In this document: positions 11,381-21,351 of the stretch, one piece after another | Layout of the letters: the number at the start of each line of letters is the position of its first letter | How positions within the stretch are numbered: position 1 is the stretch's first letter | Source: Reticulitermes speratus | Lineage: Eukaryota > Arthropoda > Insecta > Blattodea > Rhinotermitidae | Reading direction: 5' to 3' | DNA length: 64,000 nucleotides | NCBI GenBank assembly: GCA_021186555.1 | Contig: JAJKFL010000005.1 | Span: 50,623,635-50,687,634, forward strand | The notes under the pieces: model-generated | Databases searched by the model: none | What the model was told of the DNA's origin: nothing | What the model saw: the letters and a program-made list of their open reading frames with translations, nothing else | Program-made: the position numbers and the translations under genes

Positions 11381-11427
11381 AACTCCTACATGTTTCGGCA
11401 TTATTATCTTAACATCTTCAGGGAGCT
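11381..11427 (-). ncRNA. Candidate type I hammerhead ribozyme
   Basis: On the minus strand the order is GCTCC-CTGAAGA-(stem II)-GCCGAAAC-AT-GT-A-GGAGT. The core CUGANGA and GAAA are exact. GCUCC and GGAGU can form a five-pair stem I, and C-G plus A-U close a tiny stem III around AU, with A as the cleavage nucleotide. Stem II is weak in this copy, so activity is doubtful. Confidence 0.5.
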
Positions 11428-11736
11428 GACACCAAAGTTTCTATAAACCTTACAGCAGTAAAATAGGTCACAATAAGCGTATATACGTTGTGGTATCAAT
11501 AGTGCACAATATTACAGGTTTTGGTTAGAATAGTGCACATAAATATAATATAATGTTGGTGAAATCGTAATGCAGTTTGTGTGTTAAAATGGTTACGAAT
11601 TTCTACATATTTATGTTGTAATTAAGTTTTTGTGTACAGACATCTGATCGGCCTTGATCCAAATCGGATCCCGTCCCTGTATGGTGTGTATTGTATGACC
11701 ATACAGTACCTATTTTATTGCTGTAAGTTTCATAGA

Positions 11737-12022
11737 ATGGGCCGCGATAGCTCAGTCGGTATAGCGACTCTCTACGGGCTGGACGGTCCGGGGATCGAAT
11801 CCCGGTGGGGGCGAGATTTTTCACAGCCGTCCAAACCGGCCCTGGGGCCCACCCAGCCCCCTATACAATAGGTACCGGGTCTCTTTCCCGCGGGTAAAGC
11901 AGCCGGGGCGTGACGTTGACCACCCACCCCCATCTAGTGCCAGTGTTAAAGAAAGAGTAGAGCTATACCTCTACTCCCTCTCTGGGCCTTCATGGCCTGT
12001 TCTAGGAGAGCTTTACCTTACC
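11737..12022 (+). mobile_element. SINE family 1 with 12-bp target duplication
   Basis: The head GGCCGCGATAGCTCAGTCGG and B-box GGGGATCGAATCCCGG are well kept, and the tail ends CTTTACCTT. AAGTTTCATAGA flanks it on both sides (11725-11736 and 12023-12034), which proves retroposition into the arm of the hairpin element. This is one of the best-preserved copies for deriving a consensus. Confidence 0.95.
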
Positions 12023-12259
12023 AAGTTTCATAGAAACTTTGGTGTCAGCACCCTTAAGATGTTAAGATAATAATGCCGAAACATGTAGGAGCTATGTAAA
12101 AGATAGTGCGAATAAAATATAGAATATTGCGTTTGTTGGTGTTACATCAGTTTCTTACTTAGATGTGTCAAAGTTTTGATGACGTTTCGAGGCCACGTAA
12201 CACGTACTAAAAGGCGTTTGTGAGTTTTGCGTCTGTTGTCAGATCTGATGTTCATGTTA

Positions 12260-12568
12260 AGCCGTGTATCGACTGCGCGCGGCTGCCGCGCGAGGCAATG
12301 TTCGTTGCTTTGCCTCGCAAAGTCGAAACCATGTTGCCGCGCGCGGCAGAACGAACACTGCCGCGCGCGAACTTGCCGCGTGTCGAGCCAAAGCGGAGCG
12401 GTTTTTTGACCCGCGGCAAAGAGATTTCAGGACTGAGGAACAGCGTCGATCAACAGCCGCGCGCGGCTACCGCGCTCGATGCTGGGTAAACACGAACACG
12501 GACAAACGAACGAGTTTGCCGCGCACGAACAGCTGCGCGCGGCAGCCGCGCGCAATCGATACACGGCT
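12260..12568. mobile_element. CpG-rich MITE, Harbinger-like (TTA target duplication)
   Basis: The ends AGCCGTGTATCGACTGCGCG and, inverted, AGCCGTGTATCGATTGCGCG form long terminal inverted repeats, and TTA flanks both sides, as in PIF/Harbinger (TWA). The 309-bp interior is packed with GCCGCGCGCGGC palindromes and contrasts sharply with the AT-rich surroundings. No transposase is encoded; overlapping 60-102 codon ORFs arise from GC richness. Confidence 0.8.
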
Positions 12569-12965
12569 TTAGGTGGCGGGGCTGAACAAACTCACTGTTC
12601 CGCTCGTCAGTGACGTGTGACGAAACTAAAGCCGACGTACGGAATAATGTTTGTTAGCAAACGGTAAATTATATCTTAACGTGAAACGGTGTTACGTGAA
12701 GGTACATAGTGCGCCGTGGGTGTGGGTAGTCGCAGCCTGTGTTGTGGAGCGGAATGTTTTGTGTGATTGGTAAACCGAGCGAATATTGTTTTGCTGCGGT
12801 TATGTGTTCAGATTTAAATGTTATGAAACTGACAGATCAGTGAGGTATTAATTATATTTCTTTGTGTGTCGTCATATTCATATGTACGTGCACCGTATCG
12901 GAAATGGTTGGAATTAACGTTAATTTTGTTTGTGTCTGTTTACTTTGTATGCCCTAGCAGTATTT
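12569..12965. other. Unassigned, no gene seen
   Basis: The sequence has moderate GC content and no repeat or coding signal that I can name. Confidence 0.4.
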
Positions 12966-13180
12966 TTTAGTCACGTTCGCAAAATTACAACCAAAAAAAA
13001 ACGACTGTTAGCTTCGTCATATCTGTCTGTCTGTCCGCATTGAACAAGTAGGTTGTCACTGGCCTGATTTTCATTAAATTTGATATTTGAGGATTTTTCG
13101 AAAAATGTGTCGAGAAAATTAGTGTCATTAGTACCAAACTATTCCATTTCAATTTCATTACATGCATTCTCACTCTTGGA
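12966..13180 (+). mobile_element. MITE family G, 5' portion
   Basis: It begins TTAGTCACGTTCGCAAAATT and continues with CTTCGTCATATCTGTCTGTC and a block ending TTGATATTTGAGGATTTTTC. The same series of blocks occurs at 26383, 33174 and, inverted, at 57257. The distal half is missing or diverged beyond recognition. Confidence 0.7.
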
Positions 13181-13709
13181 AGAATGCTGAACCCGTTACA
13201 AGCGCTCGTACAATTTTCTCTGATTGTCGGAGAAAATTACCACATGCCGTTTCCTTGGGGAGGAAATAATAGAACTGATACTTGTCGGTTTTGTCCTCAG
13301 GAAGCCGGTAGTCTGCGTGAAGGAAGGAGGTGTGTAGGATGAACTCTATTGTAGCATTTCAGCTATGAATATAATTCTGGTGTTCCACGCGAGATGTCGA
13401 GATAGCTTTACTACTACGGCGCTGTCTAGCGGAGAATAACTTCACTACGAATGTCCATTGAAGTTCGTACATATGATCATAGATGGGAGTTGTGTGTTTA
13501 GCTGTGGTGAGTGAATACTGGACTTTCTAAACTATAGAAACTGAATGAAGTCTTGGAGTTTTTGGAGACCGAGTTTTTGATTTCGTATGTTTCTTAGTCT
13601 GCTTCAAAATACTTACGTTAAAGTTACGTAGTGACGCATAATATCGTGTCCCTGTAACAAATGACGAAGGGATTTTGCTGCAGGACATTGCAAACCAGAT
13701 GATTCAACA
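13181..13709. other. Unassigned, no gene seen
   Basis: No inverted ends, tandem repeats or convincing ORFs. It ends with the 8-bp target site of the hAT MITE at 13710. Confidence 0.4.
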
Positions 13710-14186
13710 CAGTGGCGGACTGGGTCTAAAAATATTGGTTGCCAGGAGACAAAGGGGGCCCACCCACAACTATTAGGCTATAATTAAATTTTTATAAGAA
13801 ATAAATAAAATTTTCAAAAAATACATAAGTGCAAAAAGGTACAATTAAAATTTATGCGAAATAAATGTATATTTTTTAGTAATTACAGTGTACATATATT
13901 GTACATATTACTGGCAGTATACAGTAGATACTAAATGTAAATACAGATTGTTACAATTGAATTTTTAAACTATTTTTTTAATTTTAAATAAATGGCAGAT
14001 TTTATTAAAATGTTTTATTAAAATAGTAATACAACGTAAATTTCAGTTGCAGCCAGTAATAATATTGGAACTTCTATTATATTTTCAAGCTACTAAAAGG
14101 TCATTAACATTTTTAACATATTGTCTAATGTTTAAGGGGGCCCACTTGCCATCGGGCAAGCTGAAACCCTGGCCAGTCCGCCACTG
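13710..14186. mobile_element. hAT-like MITE, TIR CAGTGGCGGACT
   Basis: The ends CAGTGGCGGACTGGGTC and GGCCAGTCCGCCACTG are inverted repeats, flanked by a perfect 8-bp duplication ATTCAACA (13702-13709 and 14187-14194). GGGGGCCCAC blocks lie just inside both ends, and the centre is very AT-rich and non-coding. It is a well-delimited non-autonomous hAT element. Confidence 0.93.
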
Positions 14187-14852
14187 ATTCAACACTGTTT
14201 TCTTGTTCCTTGCATTTTTATTGAAAATTAACAAAATTGTTGAACCGAAAGAGGAAACAGGCTGTTCAAAATAATGTTAGCATGCACGCACACAATGCTT
14301 GGTTTTGTAGTGCAGTCAGACACTAAGCTACATTTTGTGGTGTGCCTCAACATGGAATACGGAGGGGGTTGAGTAACCATGACTTACGAAACCTTATTAT
14401 TCACACATTCTCCGCCCACGCAGTTACAATACAGCAAATTCTAATAATAAAGCCGTTCTTCCGAGAAAGTACATAGTACGGCATGTGAATTCCCACGTGG
14501 CTTTCGTAGAAGGTATTGCATTCTTTGAATCACATAAGGAATGTGAGAAATGAGAGTGTATTCTTGTACAGAATGGCATTGCAACTGGCGTTCAGGTCTA
14601 TGCCATAACAGGACAGACAGGCAGAGTCAGCGGAGAGGGGCAGTTTGCGTGACTCAAATTGTGGTGTGGCTCTTAAACTACGCCACGGCCACTTCCCAGT
14701 AAAGGACTTGTTGAAAAGGTAACATTGCAGTTAGGGCCTTAGAATGGCTGTGTCCAACGTGCTGAATCTGAGTGGTTGGAGTACTTCTCACATTGTGGTT
14801 AAAGACATTCTGTACCTCCCGTTGTGATAACGTATAAACTGTGTGAAAACGA
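14187..14852. other. Unassigned, no gene seen
   Basis: No recognisable repeats or genes. Short ORFs only. Confidence 0.4.
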
Positions 14853-15430
14853 GGGCACGCGGTGGCGCAGTTGGTTGATGCACTGCGCTACAAACCGGAA
14901 GGTCGTGGGTTCGATTCCTGCCGATCCCAGTGGCCGCGCGGTCTAAGGCGTGGGTCTGTGGCCATTCGCTTGCTGGATTGTGGGTTCGAATCCTGCCGAT
15001 CCCAGTGGCCGTGCGGTCTAAGGCGTGGGTCTTCGGCCGCTCGCTTGCTGGGATCGTGGGTTCGAATCCCACCGGGGGCATGGATGTCTGTGTTGTGTTT
15101 GTTGTAAGGACGGTAGCATGGAACGTAAAGTGACATGAAGGACGAAAGGATTTAAACAGTACAAAAATGGATCAAAGGGGAAAAACCCCGGACAGACAAA
15201 AGAAAAAAAAATTCCCGATGGGGTCACCAAAATGTTTTCAGTGACATAATTCTTTCGGTCTCACTATGGCCCTGGGGTCGACTCAGCCTCTTAACAGAAA
15301 TATTTCCTGGGGGGTAAAGGCGGCCGGTGTGTAGGGCTGACAACCTTACCACCTTCATGTGCCGATTGTCTAGAAATCTGGGAGCCTCAACCTCCTGGGA
15401 CCCTAAAGGCCTGCCCAGGCCTGTATTACA
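14853..15430 (+). mobile_element. SINE family D interrupted by SINE A
   Basis: The D head (GCACGCGGTGGCGCAGTTGG, then ACTGCGCTACAAACCGG and B-box TCGTGGGTTCGATTCC) stops at 14918 and the D body resumes at 15211 with ATTCCCGATGGGGTCAC, running through GGCGGCCGGTGTGTAGGGC to about 15430. The break falls immediately after the B-box. ATTCC at both edges is the probable, short, target duplication. Confidence 0.85.
14919..15210 (+). mobile_element. SINE family A with two tandem tRNA-like heads, nested in SINE D
   Basis: The head phrase AGTGGCCGCGCGGTCTAAGG through GGGTTCGAATCC occurs twice (about 14929-14995 and 15004-15072). It is followed by a variant body (GGACGAAAGGATTTAAACAG, then ATGGATCAAAGGGGAAAAAC) and an A-rich end. 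Two heads could mean dimeric transcription or a duplication after insertion. The same variant body is amplified at 16802-17814. Confidence 0.85.
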
Positions 15431-15831
15431 ATAAACTGTCAAACAGCTACATTATTTAGTTGTGTTTTACGGTTATTTTAATATAGTTTACGTAAAGTTA
15501 AGTTTGGTGCTAAACGAATCAAGTAGCCTCACAGATTCAATTTCATTCCACCGGTCCTCCAAGCCTCAAGGCTGCGGTGCTTCTGTAGCATCTGCTGCGG
15601 GGCCCTTCACCACACACAACGTCACAGATTGTGGTCCTTTATAAGCAGCTGACAGTCGTTCATGTGGTCAGGAAATTCGTTGTATACTTCAGTGAATTTG
15701 GTGTCGGGATCACGGAACAAAATGATTACCCCAGAGATGATGGGTTGGGATCGTAGACCGAGCGGCTCCCTGTCGAAAGATGGAGGCCTTTTAGAGTGTT
15801 GAGCATCAGGCGTTCTTGGGGTAGGCGGTTT
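15431..15831. other. Mostly unassigned; SINE C remnant and module at 15537-15615
   Basis: TTTCATTCCACCGGTCCTCC matches SINE C and is followed by the GCCTCAAGGCTGCGGTGC module ending GGGGCCCTTCACCACAC. This repeats the C-plus-module pairing seen at 974-1265, so the two may be one longer retroposon. No gene is seen. Confidence 0.5.
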
Positions 15832-16093
15832 GGTTTAATATAGCGACTAGTTACGGACTGGACGGTCCGGGGATCGAATCCCGGTGGGGGGAGATTTTTC
15901 GCACCCTTCCAGACCGGCCCTGGGGCCTACCCAGTCTCCTGTACAATGGGTACCGGGGGTAAGGCGGCCGGGGCGTGGAGTTGACCAGCCACCCCCATCT
16001 AGTATCAGGGTTAAAGAAAGAGTAGAGCTATACCTCTACTCCCCCTCTGGGCCTTCATGGCCTGTTGTAGGGTGAACTTTAACTTTTACCTTA
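15832..16093 (+). mobile_element. SINE family 1, diverged head
   Basis: The first head nucleotides are altered, but the B-box GGGGATCGAATCCCGG and the body (GGCCGGGGCGTGGAGTTGAC...AAAGAAAGAGTAGAGC) are clear. The tail is TTTTACCTTA. Confidence 0.88.
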
Positions 16094-16179
16094 TTTCCAA
16101 AAATAAAGCCAGTTAGGCTTAACAATGCATGGATCACAGGGACTGGTGGGCATGGCTGCTGGTATTGTATCTGAAAATA

Positions 16180-16385
16180 ACAATTCCCCGCATTTTATGG
16201 AACCCGAGGGTTCATTACCGTGTTTACAACAGCCCGCCACATGTCCCTACCTTAGCCGGCTCAATCTATTCCAAGCCCTCCTCCCCTATATTATTTCTTG
16301 AAAATCAATTTTAATATTATCCTCCCATCTCCGCCTAGGTCTTCCAAGTGGTCTCTTGCCTTCAGGTTTACCCACCAAAATTTAA
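16180..16385 (-). mobile_element. LINE 3' coding remnant
   Basis: The minus strand encodes LVGKPEGKRPLGRPRRRW followed by EDNIKIDFQE, the arginine-rich tail common to many insect non-LTR LINEs, then a decayed 3' end with CCCGCCACATGTCC in antisense. It is the same LINE family as 55436-55656. Stops follow the EDNIK block; it is a dead fragment. Confidence 0.75.
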
Positions 16386-16714
16386 CGACACTGTTAGTAA
16401 CAAAATTATTATTTTCAGATTTAATTAGCTAAACCATAAGGATTATCCTTTAAATTTAATTTAAAGTTGATAAACATGTCGCTATGTAAATACTGGGCTC
16501 TTAGTGAAGTAAGTACTTGCTGTGTGTATTGTCGGTTTATTGAACGTAGTATCGATTGGTATCTTATTTTTTTTATTCATAATCATAATTAGCTTCTTCC
16601 ATCAAACTTCTGCATTATATCCTGACTGCTAATTAGAGAAAGGATTTGTGTCGGACCTCTTTTATAAACTAGTTTTCTAATCGTGTGGACTGGACTGGGT
16701 AATTGCCTGTACCT
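16386..16714. other. Unassigned AT-rich DNA
   Basis: No gene or repeat signal. It ends at the target site of the expanded SINE. Confidence 0.4.
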
Positions 16715-16729
16715 AAAGTGGCTATAAAT

Positions 16730-17983
16730 GCCGATCCCAGTGGCCGTGCGGTCTAAGGCGTGGGTCTGCGGCCGCTCGCTTACTAGGATCGTGGGTTCGA
16801 ATCCCACCGGGGGCATGGATGTCTGTGTTGTGTTATACGGTAGTATGGAACATAAGTGACATGAAGGACGAAAGGATTTAAACAGTACAAAAATGGATCA
16901 AAGGGGAAAACCCCGGACAGGAAGAAGAAAAAAAAAAAAAAAAAAAATCCCACCGGGGGCATGGATGTGTGTGTTGTGTTGTAAAAAGACGGTTGTGGAC
17001 CGTAAGTGACATGAAAGGACGAAAAAGGATTAATACAGAACAAAAATGGATCAAAGGGGAAAAACCCCGGACAGGCAAAAAAAAAAAAATCCCACCGGGG
17101 GCATGGATGTGTGTGTTGTGTTGTAAAAAGACGGTTGTGGACCGTAAGTGACATGAAAGGACGAAAAAGGATTAATACAGAACAAAAATGGATCAAAGGG
17201 GAAAACCCAGGAATTAGTAAAAAAAAAAAATCCCACCGGGGGCATGGATGTGTGTGTTGTGTTGTAAAAAGACGGTTGTGGACCGTAAGTGACATGAAAG
17301 GACGAAAAGGGATTAATACAGAACAAAAATGGATCAAAGGGGAAAACCCAGGAATTAGTAAAAAAAAAAAAATCCCACCGGGGGCATGGATGTGTGTGTT
17401 GTGTTGTGTTGTTAAAAGACGGTTGTGGACCGTAAGTGACATGAAAGGACGAAAAAGGATTAATACAGAACAAAAATGGATCAAAGGGGAAAACCCAGGA
17501 ATTAGTAAAAAAAAAAAATCCCACCGGGGGCATGGATGTGTGTGTTGTGTTGTGTTGTTAAAAGACGGTTGTGGACCGTAAGTGACATGAAAGGACGAAA
17601 AAGGATTAATACAGAACAAAAATGGATCAAAGGGGAAAAACCCCGGACAGGCAAAAAAAAAAAAATCCCACCGGGGGCATGGATGTGTGTGTTGTGTTGT
17701 GTTGTTAAAAGACGGTTGTGGACCGTAAGTGACATGAAAGGACGAAAAAGGATTAATACAGAACAAAAATGGATCAAAGGGGAAAAACCCCGGACAGGCA
17801 AAAAAAAAAAAAATCCCACCGGGGGCATGGATGTCTGTCTCTTGTGAGTGTTGTGTGATGCAGGTAGAGGTCTCTGCGACGGGCTGGTCACTCGTCCAGA
17901 GGAGTCCTACCGACTGTGGTGTGTCTAAAGTGTGTGTGACCATGAAACCTCGACGAAACGAGGAGGCCCAGGCCCCCCCAAAA
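16730..17983 (+). mobile_element. SINE family A with body amplified about sevenfold
   Basis: A single 15-bp duplication, AAAGTGGCTATAAAT (16715-16729 and 17984-17998), brackets the whole 1.25 kb. Inside are one tRNA-like head, then seven tandem units of 141-148 bp, each starting TCCCACCGGGGGCATGGATG at about 16802, 16948, 17090, 17231, 17373, 17519 and 17666. The normal SINE A 3' body follows from 17814 (CTCTTGTGAGTGTTGTG...GAGGAGGCCCAGG). The long minus-strand ORF (406 codons) and its companions are products of the repeat. Confidence 0.93.
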
Positions 17984-17998
17984 AAAGTGGCTATAAAT

Positions 17999-18446
17999 AG
18001 CACACTTTTTATGATAGATTTAATTGTTGTTGCAGAACAGGTCAGGAGAGAGCAGGTAGTGCTTAAACGAATCTGACTTGCCTTTTAGAAATTCCATTAT
18101 GTGCTGGCAGAATCAGCGATTACTTTATTGAGATGTTAGATGACGTAGCTGGGCGATGTACTGCGACCGAGTGGCAAATTGGATTTCAGATTGTCCTTTC
18201 AGTACCCTGAGGGTATCCCTTTGACGTTTACTTCGTGATAGCAGTGAAATGTAATTGGGTTTAGAATTTCGTCTTTAGTGTCTCTTGCACTCATTTATTG
18301 CTGTGGGGGCAATAAACGTCTGCATATATTGATCACGGAATCATTAGAAGGAAGTGTACAGGCCAATCACTGCTCTCTTTTTTTATCACACTGGAAGGTA
18401 ATAAAGTTACAGTTGCCTAATGAATCTTTACCGTATAACCTTAAAA
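17999..18446. other. Unassigned, no gene seen
   Basis: No recognisable element. Only short ORFs. Confidence 0.4.
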
Positions 18447-18540
18447 AGAACTGCGGCGTCAGAGGGTATTTATGGGTTTGCGTATGATTCTCACAGAATA
18501 AACAATAATTTATTTCCCTACACGGTATTAACGTATTGAA
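18447..18540 (+). repeat. Diverged single unit of the 114-bp satellite
   Basis: GGTATTTATGGGTTTGCGTA, then TCTCACAGAATAAACAATAATT and CTACACGGTATTAACG, follow the order of the 114-bp unit with many substitutions. It looks like an old single copy, older than the homogeneous arrays. Confidence 0.5.
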
Positions 18541-18570
18541 GCATTACGTTCTTTTAAATATTATTTAATA

Positions 18571-18755
18571 CAGTATAACCCGGTTATAACGACATCGGTT
18601 TATACGACACCTCGTCTATAGCGTCAGATATTCTGTGGTACCAGTTAATTCCTCACAGTTAACCATAACATTACACTCCTCGGTTATAACAACGCTCGTT
18701 TATAACGACACAAAATATTCAATCCCTTTCATGACGTTATAACCGAGTTCAACTC
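18571..18755. mobile_element. pogo/Tigger-like MITE, copy 1
   Basis: It begins CAGTATAACCCGGTTATAAC after TA and ends GTTATAACCGAGTTCAACTC before TA. Internal TTTATACGACACCTCGTCTA and ATTACACTCCTCGGTTATAA match the sister copy at 24590-24731. TA flanks and CAGT ends fit the Tc1/mariner-pogo group. Confidence 0.85.
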
Positions 18756-18769
18756 TATTCTTCTTTGAC

Positions 18770-18870
18770 CACTCAACACCTGAAGATTAAGGCATTACGT
18801 TCCTTCGAAACGTCGGGAAACACCGACCCAGCGACACGGCGTCACATGCCAGAAGACCTGAATCCTTAAT
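18770..18870 (+). mobile_element. Half of a GAAACGTC-class hairpin element
   Basis: A single arm is present: ACACCTGAAGATTAAGGC then CCTTCGAAACGTCGGGAAAC and CACGGCGTCACATG. CTGAAGA and GAAACGTC are exact hammerhead core elements with AAGG/CCTT able to pair between them. The opposite arm is not seen. Confidence 0.5.
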
Positions 18871-19288
18871 AAAATCCACCCTCGAAACTTTAAATCTCGT
18901 ACAGATTTTAAAAAATTGTAATTAAAAATAATATCAACAAATACACTTGCAGTATGTAAAATGTGTTACAGTTTATCTGTTAAGCTCTCCGACATGTTTT
19001 GGCAAATGTTCGCCATCCTCAGGGACACCGTGACACGAATAAGTACAATCATAAAGTTAAAATGTCGTCGAATATATATAGTGTGTGAATATAAACAAAG
19101 ATTCTGTAGATTTAAAGGTCTAAATATTACATTGTTGATATATCGATTGTTAAAACGCACTTGTACATACAGCACACCGTAACACTGCAGGGACTAGATG
19201 TTTTTTGGATGGAAGAATGTAGATTAGATGTTTGTATGGACATAACCAGCTACATACAAAATAAACAATGATGTATTAAAGAATTTGT

Positions 19289-19616
19289 GTCGACCTCGGT
19301 GGACTAGTGGTTAGCGTGCTCGCCACTGGACCCAAGGTTCGCGGGTTCGATCCCGACCGAGGTCGATGGATTTTTAAAGGTGATAAAAATCCGGAACCTT
19401 ACGGCATGAATAGAACTAGTAGTGCTTGTAAGCAAAATTAAGAGGCCATTTCTCACCCAAATCTCCTGACTGACTGCCAGATGGCTCTGCCAGTCACATC
19501 AGGATCGAGTTGAAAAGCGCGGCCAGTCAGCCGGTCCCTCACTGCTGCAAAGGCACAAAAGACCTCGTAACCTCGAAAAGAGGAGGCCCAAGCCCATATA
19601 GGGCTGTCGAGCCATG

Positions 19617-19643
<27 letters not shown>
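19289..19643 (+). mobile_element. SINE family B with 14-bp target duplication
   Basis: The head GTCGACCTCGGTGGACTAGT, GTTAGCGTGCTCGCCACTGG, and B-box GCGGGTTCGATCCCGACC are intact. The body ends GGGCTGTCGAGCCATGG, followed by a (TTA)n tail. ATTAAAGAATTTGT flanks both sides (19275-19288, 19644-19657). It inserted in the loop of the hairpin element. Confidence 0.95.
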
Positions 19644-19648
<5 letters not shown>

Positions 19649-19791
19649 AGAATTTGTAACCATCGATATATCCGCAGTATAATACTTGTACCTTTAAATC
19701 TATAGCTGCTTTCTTTATGTTTATATACTCGTATTATATATGTGTGTGTGACGATGTCTTAACTTTACGCCTGTATTTCTTTGTGTCATCG

Positions 19792-19834
19792 TTTCCCTGA
19801 GGATGGCGAACATTGGTCGAAACATGTAGGAGAG
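19792..19834 (+). ncRNA. Candidate type I hammerhead ribozyme
   Basis: TTCC-CTGAGGA-TGGC-loop-GGTC-GAAAC-AT-GT-A-GGAG. The core is exact; UUCC and GGAG can form four pairs of stem I; stem II is short (three pairs including a wobble). The opposite arm (about 18988-19030, minus) keeps CTGAGGA and a better UGGC/GCCA stem II but reads CAAAAC in place of CGAAAC. Confidence 0.5.
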
Positions 19835-19939
19835 CTTATTATGTACAGATAAATTGTAATAAATTTTATATATTGCTAGTGTATTTGATTACAATTTTAA
19901 ATAATAATGATATTAAATTTTAAAAACTTGGTTAATACA

Positions 19940-20330
19940 TTGATTTCAGGCTTCCGCCGCGATGTTGATGAAATCTGTGGTCTTCTGGGGTATTACACAG
20001 CGTCGTGTGGTAATTATTTACCGACGTTTCGGGACAACGTATCGGTCCCATCTTCACGGGTCAAGATTTCAAGTAGGAAAGAAAGCCTGTAACATAGGAA
20101 CTGCAAAGCCCAGCGGGGTAGCGAGACGTGTGATGTGACGACAGCCAATAGGACGAGAGAGGGGGTGGATACAAGGTCACAATATGGTCTAGTGCTGCCA
20201 TGGGGCAAGATGGGAATAATGGAAGAATTCTGTCTGGAATGCAGCAACAACTTAAAGGGAATGAACGAACTGAACGAAAATGAATAATTACCACACGACG
20301 CCGTGTAATAACCCAGAAGACCACATATTT
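19940..20330. mobile_element. GAAACGTC-class hairpin element, Penelope-like terminal repeat
   Basis: The outer arms GTGGTCTTCTGGGGTATTAC and, inverted, GTGGTCTTCTGGGTTATTAC lie at about 19978 and 20282-20325. Inside, in antisense, is TGAAGATGGGACC, a loop, then GTCCCGAAACGTCGG, with a perfect GGGAC/GUCCC stem. About 200 bp of unique sequence separates the arms. No ORF with reverse transcriptase motifs is present. Confidence 0.65.
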
Positions 20331-20694
20331 AATTGATTAATACATCACAAAAAACACGTCATCTCCATTACAATGAGCAGTCGTTTGACGTTCTTCAGGG
20401 AAATTATAACTTTTGCTTTATTCTCAGATCCATATTCAAGAGATAAACACACACTGTGTGCGAAATGCGGAGCCCTTTAACGATAGAACAAGTGGTACAT
20501 GTGGTAATTAGTCCACATGTCAAAATGGTCAATCGGTTGGTCTCTGTAATGGAGACGCGGTGTTTTCTGTGAGTTAGGATCTGAATTCTTAAATATTACT
20601 TCATACTTAAGAGTGTTAGGTACGATACCGTGAAGACATTTGAGGATGGAAATATAGTTTCACTCAGTCTTAACATCTGAACTAAATAGTGACG
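20331..20694. other. Unassigned, no gene seen
   Basis: No repeat or coding signal that I can name. Confidence 0.4.
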
Positions 20695-20865
20695 TGTGTT
20701 CAGCTTCAATCCCCGGCCGTTTTATCCCCGCCGAAGGAAATCTCTGGTACATGTTGGATAGGGTGGGTGGGACCCAGAGCCGGTCTGAACAAGTTGACCC
20801 TGCCGGGAACCGAATCTCGTCGTCCAGTCCGTAGCCTACTGACTGAGCTAACCCGGATAACCTAC
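20695..20865 (-). mobile_element. SINE family 1, old antisense fragment
   Basis: On the minus strand: GGGTTAGCTCAGTCAGTAGG as head, a decayed B-box, CGGCTCTGGGTCCCACCCACC and AAACGGCCGGGGATTGAAG. The divergence is greater than in the other copies. Confidence 0.65.
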
Positions 20866-21161
20866 ATTCTCACGGAAGTTAGTTCTCTGACAACATAGTT
20901 TTAAGGTCTGGTTGTGTTTGAGCATATAGCCACACTTTTATATGGGTCTAGTGTGTCCGATTGTGACGTAACAAAATTTATACTTCCCCTGAAATTGGGT
21001 AACTTTGATTTAGGTAGAAATACAAAATTATGCTGTTTCCGTACCCCGATTTTCTGAAAGCGGCAATGTAAATAGCAATCGAATGTCAATAAATGTCAGT
21101 AAGATTGCAAAATTTCTAGTTTTCTCATGTAGACAAAAAGAAATAGCCCTACTGTGTATGG
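20866..21161. other. Unassigned, no gene seen
   Basis: AT-rich DNA with no element recognised. Confidence 0.4.
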
Positions 21162-21351
21162 GTCATTTGTTAGTTATTGGCTGGTGCAATTTTCAAGTGG
21201 AAGGCTAGGAGCGAGTCTCTTGCACAGCGATAGCAACAGCGGATTGGCCGATCAAACACAGTAAATCCCCTACCGTTGCCACCTCACATACACTGTAGGC
21301 CCGCCCGCCAGCTCGTGTACGTCATTCACGGGCCAAAACCCAACAAATGAC
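21162..21351. mobile_element. MITE, TIR GTCATTTGTTAG, copy 2
   Basis: It begins GTCATTTGTTAGTTATTGGC and ends CCCAACAAATGAC, with the palindromic flank TATGG/CCTATA extending the symmetry. The interior aligns with copy 1 at 493-682 (GGCTAGGAGCGAGTCTCTTG). Confidence 0.75.

Larger units (their letters stand above)
11320..12157. mobile_element. Inverted-repeat (hairpin) element with hammerhead-like arms, split by a SINE
   Basis: The left arm, about 11320-11449, and the right arm, about 12025-12157, are inverted copies: ACACCAACAGATGCACTATT against AATATTGCGTTTGTTGGTGT, and CTCCTACATGTTTCGGCATT against its complement at 12070-12090. The SINE at 11737-12022 entered the inner edge of the right arm. 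I see no ORF. The arms resemble the paired terminal repeats of Penelope-like elements, but no reverse transcriptase is present. Confidence 0.7.
18915..19905. mobile_element. Inverted-repeat (hairpin) element with about 240-bp arms, SINE in the loop
   Basis: The left arm, 18915-19157, and right arm, 19658-19905, are inverted copies. For example CTCTCCGACATGTTTTGGCA pairs with ACATGTAGGAGAGC near 19823, and GTAGATTTAAAGGTC pairs with ACCTTTAAATCTATAG. The arms differ enough to be old. The loop holds SINE B with its own duplication. No reverse transcriptase is encoded; Penelope-like terminal repeats are the closest known parallel. Confidence 0.8.

Noticed and set aside
11737-11815. tRNA genes suggested by GATAGCTCAGTCGG...GGTTCGAATCC motifs, here and at many SINE heads
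   Set aside because: Each is followed by the same SINE body and a tail, with target duplications in many cases; arms do not form complete cloverleaves.
16783-18003. A 406-codon minus ORF with repeated FDPFLFCINPF peptides
   Set aside because: It is the antisense of the amplified SINE body.
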